This document shows positions 21,004 to 30,617 of a stretch of 64,000 nucleotides of DNA, piece after piece. The notes under the pieces were generated by a model, which saw only the letters and a program-made list of their open reading frames with translations, ran no database searches and had not been told where the DNA came from. Position 1 is the stretch's first letter. Every line of letters starts with the position of its first letter. The position numbers and the translations under genes were made by a program. This DNA comes from an uncultured Kordiimonas sp. (GTDB lineage: Bacteria; Pseudomonadota; Alphaproteobacteria; Sphingomonadales; Kordiimonadaceae), in NCBI GenBank assembly GCA_947500295.1, contig CANMRM010000001.1, positions 1,550,001-1,614,000 of the forward strand, read 5' to 3'.

Positions 21004-21025
21004 ACTGTTATAGTCGCGTAACAGT
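21004..21025. promoter_or_regulatory. Perfect inverted repeat (candidate operator) between the OYE and glutathione peroxidase genes
   Basis: ACTGTTA-tagtcgcg-TAACAGT. Confidence 0.5.
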
Positions 21026-21074
21026 TTTGAAGGTGCCGGGGCGGGCGCCTGATTTTACATGAGGGAGTATCGCC

Positions 21075-21626
21075 ATGTTTTTGAAGAAATTGGCTATGGT
21101 TGCCGCGGCCGCAATGATCGCAACTGGTGTGCAGGCGGAAGGTGAAAAATCAGTCCACGACTTCACCATTCAGTCCATCGACTATTCTGACATGCCTTTG
21201 TCGCAATACGAAGGAAAGGCAGTCTTGCTGGTCAATACTGCTTCCTATTGCGGATATACACCGCAATATGAGGGCCTTCAGGCGCTGTGGAGTGAATATC
21301 GCGAAAAGGGTCTGGTAGTGCTGGGTGTTCCGGCCAATGACTTTGGTGAACAAGAACCGGGCAATGAGCGCAACATCAAGAACTTCTGTAAGGTGAATTT
21401 TCAGGTCGACTTCCCGATGACCAAAAAGATGGTTGTCAAAGGGGGGGAAGACAATGCGCCGCTGTATGAGTGGCTCGCTGCTGAACTTGGCGAGGAATCT
21501 CGTCCTCGCTGGAATTTCCACAAGTACCTCATTGGTCCGGATGGTAAAGCTGTCACCTTCTTTCCAAGCAAAGTGACACCGGAATCAACGGAACTGCGTG
21601 CTGCAATCGACCGCGTGCTGCAGTAG
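21075..21626 (+). CDS. Glutathione peroxidase family protein with signal peptide
   Basis: VLLVNTASYCGYTPQYEGLQALW, GVPANDFGEQEPG, WNFHKYLIGPDG. Confidence 0.93.
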   Translation: MFLKKLAMVAAAAMIATGVQAEGEKSVHDFTIQSIDYSDMPLSQYEGKAVLLVNTASYCGYTPQYEGLQALWSEYREKGLVVLGVPANDFGEQEPGNERNIKNFCKVNFQVDFPMTKKMVVKGGEDNAPLYEWLAAELGEESRPRWNFHKYLIGPDGKAVTFFPSKVTPESTELRAAIDRVLQ

Positions 21627-21649
21627 GCTGTATTTTTCCTGAATGCTGG

Positions 21650-21673
21650 ACGGCCGCCTGAATGGGCGGCCGT
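21650..21673. terminator. Bidirectional terminator between convergent genes
   Basis: ACGGCCGCC-tgaatg-GGCGGCCGT hairpin between converging CDSs. Confidence 0.65.
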
Positions 21674-21680
21674 TTGTTAT

Positions 21681-22646
21681 TTAGAAGCTTCGAAAAGGCA
21701 TATCCGCTGGCCGCTGAAGCCAATTGTCCGCAGGATAGTGAGCGGCGCCGTCAATCACATGCAGGGTGAAGGCGTGGCGTGATTTATCCGAGCGGTTGGC
21801 CGAAGACATATGCGGAAACAGACCGCCAAACACCAATACAGTACCTTTAGGTGCTGGCAGGGGCAGGCGCTTTTCTTCCTCATAAGGTGTGTCATCAAGC
21901 GTTATTGTTTTTGTGCCGTCGCCCTCCCGGACAAACAGGCTTTTGGGCATGTCACCGGAGTGCCCGCCGGGGATGCCCCATAGGCAGCCATTTTCTTCCG
22001 TTGCATCTTCCAGCGCCACCCAGAAACCCAGGCAACTGTTTGGCTCGGTCCTGATGAAGGTCGCGTCTTGGTGACAAACAACTTCCCCGCCGATGTGAGG
22101 TTGTTTGAATATATACATGGATTGCGCAAGCCGAGGATCGGCAAGCCCAAGGCCATGTGCAAGCGCGGCGAACGCAGATTGTCTGGAAAACGTTTCAAAA
22201 ACCGGGTCGGTATCGTGCATGGCGTGCCCAACCTTGTTGATGGCGAGCTCCAGCGGTTTCACAAGAATTCCATCATCACCAAATGCTTCTTCTTCGTAAA
22301 AGAAGCGGGTTGTATGCCCAGACGACAAAAAATAGGCATCTTGTGCATGGGTCTGTGCTGTCGTCGAAAAGATACTCGCGTGTTCCGAGGGGTCAAATGA
22401 CTGTATTGTATTCGTCATGTGATCCTTCAACTCATCGCATTTTTCCGTCGGAACAAGATGGTCAAGAACCAGAATGCCGTCACGCTCGAATGCCTCCCGC
22501 ATCTCTTTCGTGACACTGGTAAAATTCCGGCCGTTAAATCGGGGTATCATGAAGGGTCTCCAGGGATCTGCCCGCCGATTGAGCGATGGCTCCACGGAGG
22601 TTAACTTAGGCATTTCCCATGTCTTACAATCAATCACAGCCCTCAA
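21681..22646 (-). CDS. Phytanoyl-CoA dioxygenase (PhyH) family protein
   Basis: FERDGILVLDHLVPTEKCDELKDHM, VVCHQDATFIRTEPNSCLGFWVALEDATEENGCLWGIPGGH. Confidence 0.9.
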   Translation of the reverse strand: MRAVIDCKTWEMPKLTSVEPSLNRRADPWRPFMIPRFNGRNFTSVTKEMREAFERDGILVLDHLVPTEKCDELKDHMTNTIQSFDPSEHASIFSTTAQTHAQDAYFLSSGHTTRFFYEEEAFGDDGILVKPLELAINKVGHAMHDTDPVFETFSRQSAFAALAHGLGLADPRLAQSMYIFKQPHIGGEVVCHQDATFIRTEPNSCLGFWVALEDATEENGCLWGIPGGHSGDMPKSLFVREGDGTKTITLDDTPYEEEKRLPLPAPKGTVLVFGGLFPHMSSANRSDKSRHAFTLHVIDGAAHYPADNWLQRPADMPFRSF

Positions 22647-22715
22647 TTATGGTCAAGCCTTGCTGTTCCCGTGCTGAAAGGCTAGTCAGGGAGAAAGAAA
22701 GAGGAGCGCACAAGC

Positions 22716-23963
22716 GTGACAACCATTGAAATGGTCCTGATAGCTGGTCTTGCACTGCTACTGCTTTTGAGTTTGTTGCTGTTATGGCGCGTGGGCCGCA
22801 ACACTGAAGCTGGTGATTCTGATCAGCTGCACCGATTGATTGAAATTCAGACCAGACTTGATCTGTTGTCGAACCAGTCAGATACGCGCGAAAAGGCCAT
22901 TCGCTCCGAATTTCAAGGCAACCGCGAAGAAATCTCGAAAGCGATCAATGAGCTCTCTGACACTTTGCGTCGTTTTGGCCAGCATCAAACAGACCAGCAG
23001 GAGCAATTTCGAAACAAGTTCGACGAGAAGATGAAAGAACTGCGCACGGAAAACAGCCAGAAGCTGGACGAAATGCGCAAAACGGTTGATGAACACCTGC
23101 AAACAACCCTGGAAAAACGTCTGACCGAGAGCTTTAAAACCGTTTCGGATCGCCTGGAGCAAGTTCACAAAGGACTTGGAGAGATGCAATCGCTGGCAAC
23201 AGGCGTGGGTGACCTGAAGCGGGTGCTCACAAATGTTAAATCGAGGGGCACATTTGGCGAAGTGCAGCTTGGCTTGCTAATTGAGGATGTGCTTACACCG
23301 TCTCAGTTTGTTGCCAACTATGATTGCGGCAAACCAGGAGGCCAGCAGCGGGTGGAATTCGGCATTCGAATGCCGGGGGTGGAAGACTCAGTCTTTCTGC
23401 CGGTTGATGCAAAGTTTCCGACAGAAGACTACGAACGACTGCTTGCCGCCGTAGAGGCTGGCGACGTGGAAGGCATAGCCACTGCGCAAAAAACTTTGTC
23501 GGTACGCGTAAAAGGCTTTGCTAAGGACATTGCGCAGAAATACATCAACCCTCCCCATACAACCACGTCTGCAATTTTGTTTTTGCCTACCGAAGGCCTG
23601 TACGCTGAAATACTGCGAATGCCAGGGTTTATTCAGGATATTCAACGAGACATGAATGTAACGGTAACGGGTCCGACCAATTTTCAGGTGCTCCTGAGCA
23701 CCTTCAGGATGGGTTTCCAGCAAATGGCAATGCAGGAGCACGCCGCAGAGGTCTGGAAGGTGTTGGGTGCCGTCAAGCGTGAATTCAACAAGTATGGTGA
23801 CCACATCTCGACTATGGGTAAGAGTGTCAAGGCTCTGGAAAACCATATTGATAAGCTTGAAACCCGAAAAAATGTGATGTTAAGGGCGCTGAAATCCGTC
23901 GACGAAGTCGAGGAGGGGGCCGCAACAGCATATTTGCCTGACACTTCGGAAGACTCCACCTAG
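22716..23963 (+). CDS. rmuC: DNA recombination protein RmuC
   Basis: TM anchor and coiled coil followed by KSRGTFGEVQLGLLIEDVL, DAKFPTEDYERL, AILFLPTEGLYAEI. Confidence 0.94.
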   Translation: MTTIEMVLIAGLALLLLLSLLLLWRVGRNTEAGDSDQLHRLIEIQTRLDLLSNQSDTREKAIRSEFQGNREEISKAINELSDTLRRFGQHQTDQQEQFRNKFDEKMKELRTENSQKLDEMRKTVDEHLQTTLEKRLTESFKTVSDRLEQVHKGLGEMQSLATGVGDLKRVLTNVKSRGTFGEVQLGLLIEDVLTPSQFVANYDCGKPGGQQRVEFGIRMPGVEDSVFLPVDAKFPTEDYERLLAAVEAGDVEGIATAQKTLSVRVKGFAKDIAQKYINPPHTTTSAILFLPTEGLYAEILRMPGFIQDIQRDMNVTVTGPTNFQVLLSTFRMGFQQMAMQEHAAEVWKVLGAVKREFNKYGDHISTMGKSVKALENHIDKLETRKNVMLRALKSVDEVEEGAATAYLPDTSEDST

Positions 23964-24038
23964 TTTTTGACGATCATCAAGTTCGCACGCCGTCGCTTTT
24001 TCTAGGCTGACTACAGAGACGTAATTGGCAGGAGAGCA

Positions 24039-24281
24039 TTGATGAGTCACGTACCCCACGACCTTCGGGTAGATTTCCCCGAATTTGAAGATCGCATCCA
24101 CACATTAAAGGAAACCGACCAGCATTTCAGGAAGCTTGCTGGTGACTATCATGATGTGAACCGCGAGATTCACCGGATCGAAATCGGCGATGAGCATGTG
24201 TCTCAATTTGACGAAGAGGACCTTCGGAAGCGCAGGATGCTCCTGAAAGACGAAATTTACGCGATGCTGAAATCAGGTTAG
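24039..24281 (+). CDS. YdcH/DUF465 family protein
   Basis: FEDRIHTLKETDQHFRKLAGDYHDVNREIHRIE...LRKRRMLLKDEIYAML. Confidence 0.88.
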   Translation: MMSHVPHDLRVDFPEFEDRIHTLKETDQHFRKLAGDYHDVNREIHRIEIGDEHVSQFDEEDLRKRRMLLKDEIYAMLKSG

Positions 24282-24341
24282 CAGCTCAGCAAAAAACAGG
24301 AATCACAAATAAAAGGGGTGTTTGGCTCCTTTTGTTTTATC

Positions 24342-24396
24342 TTGACATGCAGCCTAATGGATGCATATAAAATGCAGTCAAAAAGATGCATAATAT
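24342..24396 (+). promoter_or_regulatory. Promoter with tandem 25-bp operator-like repeat
   Basis: TTGACA-N18-TATAAA (24342-24371) and two tandem units ATGCAG-N8-ATGCAT-N5 at 24347 and 24372. Confidence 0.55.
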
Positions 24397-24823
24397 GTCA
24401 CACTCTATGGATGCTGTCTTTAAGGCACTGTCGGATCCAACCCGTCGGGCCCTGCTCGATACGCTTCTGGCTTCACCCGGGCTGACACTCAGCGAGCTGG
24501 TTGCCGGCACCGACATGCGCCGGCAGTCTGCAACAAAGCATCTTAAGCTGCTTGAAGGCGCGGGCCTCGTTCACATTGAATGGCAAGGCCGTGAAAAGCG
24601 GCACTTTCTGAACCCGGTGCCTATTCAGGACATTAGCCGGAGGTGGGTCGACAAGTTCAGCCAGGCGCGATCTGACGCCTTGCTGACGCTGAAGTCTGCG
24701 CTGGAGGCTGACAAGGACCAGACACCAGAAGACACCCCAATGGCCACAGCGTCAGTCGAACTGAATGACAGTTTGAAGCAGGGGCCAACCATAACGTCTT
24801 TTTTCACCCCGATTAAGGATTGA
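24386..24823 (+). CDS. ArsR-family HTH transcriptional regulator
   Basis: MDAVFKALSDPTRRALLDTLLASPGLTLSELV...RRQSATKHLKLLEGAGLVHIEWQGREKRHFLN; start may be at 24395 or 24407. Confidence 0.92.
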   Translation: MHNMSHSMDAVFKALSDPTRRALLDTLLASPGLTLSELVAGTDMRRQSATKHLKLLEGAGLVHIEWQGREKRHFLNPVPIQDISRRWVDKFSQARSDALLTLKSALEADKDQTPEDTPMATASVELNDSLKQGPTITSFFTPIKD

Positions 24824-24826
24824 ACC

Positions 24827-25294
24827 ATGCAACACGATGAATTTTACTATGTCTTGCTAATAGACGCTCCGCGAGAGACCGTTTGGAGCGCGCTGACAAA
24901 CGGTGAGTTCACCAAACAATATTGGCATAGCGCCGAGGTACGGTCAGATTGGACTGTCGGCAGTCCTGTTGAGTTCTGGGTGAAAGTGGGGGATGAGAGC
25001 AAGGTGGGCTGTGAAGGGGTGATCCTGGAGTGCGATGTTCCTCAGCGTTTGAGCTACACATGGCATTTCCCGCTCAACCCCGCCTGCGCGCCGGAGCAAC
25101 CGTCGAGGGTCGTGTTTTTGCTTGAGGATGCCGAAGGGGCAACAAAGCTCACCGTCAAACATGATCAGTTTGAAAGCGGCGAAAGCGCCACATACCATAT
25201 GGTTTCCACCGGCTGGCCCTATGTCATTGCCGGGTTGAAGTCACTTTGTGAAATGGGCAAGACACGCGATTTTTCCGTTCTGGCACCGGACTAA
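24827..25294 (+). CDS. SRPBCC/AHSA1 family protein
   Basis: YVLLIDAPRETVWSALTNGEFTKQYWHSAEVRSDWTVGSPVEFW; paired with ArsR gene. Confidence 0.92.
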   Translation: MQHDEFYYVLLIDAPRETVWSALTNGEFTKQYWHSAEVRSDWTVGSPVEFWVKVGDESKVGCEGVILECDVPQRLSYTWHFPLNPACAPEQPSRVVFLLEDAEGATKLTVKHDQFESGESATYHMVSTGWPYVIAGLKSLCEMGKTRDFSVLAPD

Positions 25295-25539
25295 GCCTGA
25301 TGATAACAGTGCTTCTGAAAATTGGCTCAGCAAAAAATACGCCGCTTTGCGGTGAAGCGTGCGACAAATGGGGTGGGCGCTATTGAACTTCCGCCTGAGC
25401 ATGCATAGATTAGCGGTGTAGCAAGAAACAAGCCCGCCAAAGGGCGATGCTGCAAAGCGAAAAAGAAACGACAGCCCGTGCATCGGTCAATAAAAGGCGA
25501 AAAAGCCAAAGGCCCGGCACACAATGAGCGAGGATAATA

Positions 25540-25680
25540 ATGTTTACCAATTTGATTGCAAATGCAGGCCCGGTGCGTGGTTTGCCTACTGTGACGGCTC
25601 GCGTTAGCCGTGCACCTTCCAGGTCACGTCGCCATCGTCGGCGCATGGAGCGCAGTGCGCGCTTTGGAACCGCCGCATAA
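25540..25680 (+). CDS. Possible 46-aa Arg-rich small protein
   Basis: ATG preceded by GAGCGAGGATAATA; MFTNLIANAGPVRGLPTVTARVSRAPSRSRRHRRRMERSARFGTAA*. Confidence 0.35.
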   Translation: MFTNLIANAGPVRGLPTVTARVSRAPSRSRRHRRRMERSARFGTAA

Positions 25681-25689
25681 GCGGAAAAG

Positions 25690-25940
25690 TTTTGGGTCTG
25701 CAGTCGCCCTTAAGCTCCAGCTTATGATCTTATAGCCCTTACGCGATTGCAGATTCAGGTCGGGCCTGGGTGCGGATCACGCCCCTGACCCTAGCCCCTA
25801 GTGCCCATCCGGGCCCGGCCAATCCCATAGCTCCAGACGGACCTGCCCCTATCATTGTGTCCGCGGAGTTCGGTGTTAAATCCCTCCCAAGGAAATACAC
25901 CAAATTGAAGGCACCCCTTTGCCCTGAGGGGTGTCTTTTT
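25690..25940 (+). ncRNA. Unidentified structured RNA candidate
   Basis: 12-bp stem GGTCGGGCCTGG (25758-25769) / CCGGGCCCGGCC (25809-25820), outer CAGGT/ACCTG pairing, ends at an intrinsic terminator; no convincing ORF. Confidence 0.4.
25910..25940 (+). terminator. Rho-independent terminator
   Basis: GGCACCCCT-ttgccctg-AGGGGTGTC followed by TTTTT. Confidence 0.8.
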
Positions 25941-25956
25941 CATTGATATTGTATGC

Positions 25957-26322
25957 ATGGCCTCAGAAGTTTATGCTTGTTGGCAACTGTCCGGGAGACA
26001 AGCTGTGCGAACACCTGCCTTGTTTTTTTCGTCTGCTGCAATGGTTCTTGCCGCTTGCGGGTTTCGTGCGGGCGACTATGAACCCGTGCTTGATGCGGGC
26101 GTTCAACAAGCGGCTGGATGGAACACCGATTTGATCCGCTGCCACAAGGAAACAGTGGAATCAGGCGTTTCCAGATCTGAGTATGGTGGTAGCATTGATC
26201 GCTGCATGACGAGAGCCGGCCATGCAATTGATCTGGAGGCGTCTGCTGAAAAGTTTCGTGCCATGGAAATAGAGCGCAAGCGCATCGAAGTGGAAAAGGC
26301 CGAAAAACTTCGTGGATATTAG
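25957..26322 (+). CDS. Hypothetical lipoprotein-like protein
   Basis: ...VRTPALFFSSAAMVLAACGFRAGDYEPVLDAG lipobox; true start uncertain. Confidence 0.5.
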   Translation: MASEVYACWQLSGRQAVRTPALFFSSAAMVLAACGFRAGDYEPVLDAGVQQAAGWNTDLIRCHKETVESGVSRSEYGGSIDRCMTRAGHAIDLEASAEKFRAMEIERKRIEVEKAEKLRGY

Positions 26323-26807
26323 CCACACCACAGGGTTCCAGAGTGCGTGAGAGAGTGATTGTTGGCCACAAATACAGGTCGATAACTGCAACGGGCACGG
26401 CGTCCATCTGTTGTTGCTGAAGCGTGTTGTCCCGCGCTCGAAACGGCTTGCCGCTTGCCTTAATTCATGTCTCCGCCGTAATCCACCATAGTCTTTCATC
26501 ATTCGGCCGCTATTACAGGAACTCCCAGCCACAATTGGTAGTTACATTTTTTCTGAGGCGGCGGACGGGGTCTGCTGCTTCGTCGCACTCTTGGGCTGCG
26601 GGCTAGCTAGGTCGCTATGGCATTATTCCGAGTATATGTCCGGGAGTGGAGGGCAGTGTTCATAAAGGGTATCGCCCTCATGGCAATCAGATTTGCACAT
26701 GTCCGCAAACGTAAATGTATCAGCAGTGATACAAATTAATACATAGTTTGCGTCGAAATTTCGTCATTATTCCCTTATATCATCCTCAAACAACGTGGGG
26801 GTGTGCA

Positions 26808-27020
26808 ATGGCAATCGAATTCTTGCCTAACATCGTGGTTGACCCGATTACGGGCAAAACTTTCAGGCAATCAAGGGCGACTGATACCTTCGGTATGCGC
26901 AAGTTCCGCAGAGCGCGCAAGGTCCTCCCAGGTATCTGGTACACGTATCGCAATAGCTTCAACGATTATCCGGGTGGCTACAGACCGCTCAGCAAAAAAC
27001 GGTCGCAGCAGCTGGCGTAA
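26808..27020 (+). CDS. Hypothetical small basic protein
   Basis: MAIEFLPNIVVDPITGKTFRQSRATDTFGMRKFRRARKVLPGIWYTYRNSFNDYPGG; start moved from 26748. Confidence 0.5.
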   Translation: MAIEFLPNIVVDPITGKTFRQSRATDTFGMRKFRRARKVLPGIWYTYRNSFNDYPGGYRPLSKKRSQQLA

Positions 27021-27046
27021 ATCGAATAGCAAGTAAATTTGCAAGA

Positions 27047-27298
27047 TTACTCCGCGCGCCGCTCGGCTCGTTTGGCGCGCTTGGTGTTCTCGTTCCGCAT
27101 CGCCCTGATTTCGGCGGTGTTGAAATTTGTTGCCCGGGTAAGCTGAGAAATTCTACCCTTTACCCCAATCAGAGCGAACGGCAGAATGATCCAAGCGATT
27201 ACAACAATGCTGATCACAACAATGATGGCACCAGCAATTGCCATATCGGTTCCACCGGCTGACCACATTCTTTGCAACCAGATTAATAGTTCCTGCAT
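27047..27298 (-). CDS. Hypothetical single-TM membrane protein
   Basis: TDMAIAGAIIVVISIVVIAWIILPFALIG helix followed by charged tail. Confidence 0.55.
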   Translation of the reverse strand: MQELLIWLQRMWSAGGTDMAIAGAIIVVISIVVIAWIILPFALIGVKGRISQLTRATNFNTAEIRAMRNENTKRAKRAERRAE

Positions 27299-27346
27299 AG
27301 TCTTGTCCCTCCCGAGTTGCCGCCCACGCTGAGGCTAGTTTCTGGC

Positions 27347-28345
27347 CTAGCAATGTTCAAGCCAGCTGAGGCTTTGCATGCAGATTTTTTTTGTTCTCGA
27401 GAGAAGCCATCGAGATTGAAGAGTTGGCCTGTTTTTGATCATCCGGTCATGGTAAACGACCCATCGCCTGAGCTGCTGATACATCAGCAGCAATTTCCAT
27501 GTCGGCGATTGAATATCCAGCACTTCGCGACCGTATCCCTTTGCAAATGTCGCTGGGAACTTCCCATCGCTGTGCAAGGGTGTGTTCGCAAGTGTGTAGG
27601 GGGACTGAATGGCTAGGTAAGTCAACAGCCTTGCGGCATCCTCCATAACGCAGCCCAGGCGGCCACCCCACATATCCATGCCGAATATTCCCTGATCGTC
27701 GACAAGCAGATTGCTCGGGGTGTAATCACCATGAAGCAATGCGTGCGGCGCAGATGCCTTGAAAGCCTCCATGTGATAGACAAAGCACTCCAAGGCTCTC
27801 TTAAAGTCTGACGTATTTAAGAGCGTCTCGCCACCATCTGCGCATCGGTTTATCCGGTTTTGTAGTTTCGCCACCAGCTTTTCTGTATCGAGAGCTGCGG
27901 GGGAGATGCACGAAATTTCATGGAACTTACGGAGCCACCTGCCTGCATCCGCTATCAGGTTCAATCGGGATTGTGGCTGAGCAAGTAAATTCCAGAGCGC
28001 TTTTGTCAGATTGGGGGAATCGTGCCAGCTCATAAGAATGGCCTGATGGTCAGCAAGGCAGGCATATGGTTCGGGAGCCCTCATAAAGGGGTCATCGCGC
28101 CGGGCTTTCTGCACTCGCTGCAAAGCGCGGAACTGAATTTGAGACGCTTGCTCAGATGCGATAGCTGGCCGGTACACCTTCAGCGCCAGGCGCAAAGCGG
28201 ATTTGCTGTTAGTAAGGGTATAAACGTCACATTTTCTTGATGCCCCGACAGGACCCGAAGCGACCCACGTGGCGTCGGGCGCTAGCGTCTGCAGGTTATC
28301 GGACAGATTGTCTATCAATTGTGTAATGTCTGACACGCTGCCCAC
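27347..28345 (-). CDS. Aminoglycoside phosphotransferase (APH)-fold kinase family protein
   Basis: HALLHGDYTPSNLLVDDQGIFGMDMWGG (HGDxxxxN and DxD-like catalytic motifs). Confidence 0.75.
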   Translation of the reverse strand: MGSVSDITQLIDNLSDNLQTLAPDATWVASGPVGASRKCDVYTLTNSKSALRLALKVYRPAIASEQASQIQFRALQRVQKARRDDPFMRAPEPYACLADHQAILMSWHDSPNLTKALWNLLAQPQSRLNLIADAGRWLRKFHEISCISPAALDTEKLVAKLQNRINRCADGGETLLNTSDFKRALECFVYHMEAFKASAPHALLHGDYTPSNLLVDDQGIFGMDMWGGRLGCVMEDAARLLTYLAIQSPYTLANTPLHSDGKFPATFAKGYGREVLDIQSPTWKLLLMYQQLRRWVVYHDRMIKNRPTLQSRWLLSRTKKICMQSLSWLEHC

Positions 28346-28452
28346 CTGATTGAATTTCGTTGATATTCACTTGCTGCTCTATTGCATTCTGTCGCAATGT
28401 TGGGCCATGAAGCCCTCAAATATGAACCTAACAAAGCAGGCTTTGGTTTTCT

Positions 28453-29121
28453 ATGGACCTTTTTGATGCAATGCAGGTGAGCCTGCCTAAAGGGCCTGAT
28501 TTTGCCGCTGAAAAAAGCCTTGTACGCGACTTGGGATTGTCCATTGGGAAACCATTGGTCTGCGGTGTTGATGAAGTGGGGCGGGGGCCACTTGCAGGCC
28601 CTGTCGTGGCTGCTGCAGTCATATTGGACCCTGCGCGCGTGCCGAACGGCCTGGATGACAGCAAGCGGCTGTCTGCCAAGAAACGCGAAACACTCTATGA
28701 CGCCATTTTAAGCACTGCTGTCGCTGCATCCATCGCTGAAGCTTCAGTGGAGGAGATCGATCATATCAACATCCTTGAAGCGTCTATGCTTGCCATGCGC
28801 AGGGCAGTGAGTGGTCTGAAAATTAAACCTCAAGCAGCACTGGTGGATGGAAACCGGGACCCGAACCTGTCTGATATTCCTACGCGGACCTTGGTGAAGG
28901 GGGACCGTCGCTCGCTTTCGATTGCCGCAGCCAGTATTTTGGCAAAAGTTTTTCGTGATCGATTGATGGCGGAACTCGGAGAGGACTTTCCTGAGTACGG
29001 ATGGGCGCAAAACGCAGGATATGGTGTGGAGAAACATCGCAAGGCACTAAGCCTTGTGGGGGTTAGCCCTCATCATCGCAGAAGTTTTGCGCCGATTCGA
29101 CAGATTCTAGATGAAGAATAA
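28453..29121 (+). CDS. rnhB: Ribonuclease HII
   Basis: [61 protein letters not shown]. Confidence 0.96.
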   Translation: MDLFDAMQVSLPKGPDFAAEKSLVRDLGLSIGKPLVCGVDEVGRGPLAGPVVAAAVILDPARVPNGLDDSKRLSAKKRETLYDAILSTAVAASIAEASVEEIDHINILEASMLAMRRAVSGLKIKPQAALVDGNRDPNLSDIPTRTLVKGDRRSLSIAAASILAKVFRDRLMAELGEDFPEYGWAQNAGYGVEKHRKALSLVGVSPHHRRSFAPIRQILDEE

Positions 29122-29147
29122 CTAACAAGATATTGATTTATTTATAA

Positions 29148-29185
29148 GAATCACTTGACGTCGATTCGTTTTCGACTCATGATTC
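29148..29185 (+). promoter_or_regulatory. GANTC cluster in the putative ccrM promoter
   Basis: GANTC at 29148, 29163, 29174, 29181; TTGACG-N17-CATGAT core at 29155-29183. Confidence 0.55.
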
Positions 29186-29258
29186 TGCTCGTTATCGCAT
29201 CAAAAAACGACGTCTAAAGACGCAAATTGATGCGAATTCAGCCCGATTTGGGGCCTAA

Positions 29259-30419
<1,161 letters not shown>

Positions 30420-30442
30420 GCCCACCTCATAACGTTCCCAGA

Positions 30443-30526
30443 GCTGCAGCCGCCCTGTAACACTTGGCTGCAGCCTCCGTTGATGCCTCGCTAGCCAGAT
30501 TGCCCGATCTGGTTCGGCGGGGCATC
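30443..30526. terminator. Two consecutive stem-loops downstream of ccrM
   Basis: GCTGCAGCC/GGCTGCAGC (30443-30451/30466-30474); nested GATGCCTCGC/GCGGGGCATC (30482-30491/30517-30526) with CCAGAT/ATCTGG inside. Confidence 0.55.
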
Positions 30527-30617
30527 GCTTTCTGTTCCTGTTAACTTTTTTGTTGCATGGCACGCGTATTCAAACTACTGGCTATTCTTAAGTTTAAGTG
30601 ATGGTTACACTTAGTCG

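Noticed and set aside
25540-25940. tmRNA (ssrA), including permuted alphaproteobacterial form
   Set aside because: No ANDN-type tag coding sequence and no tRNA-like GGTTCGA T-arm with CCA in the expected positions.
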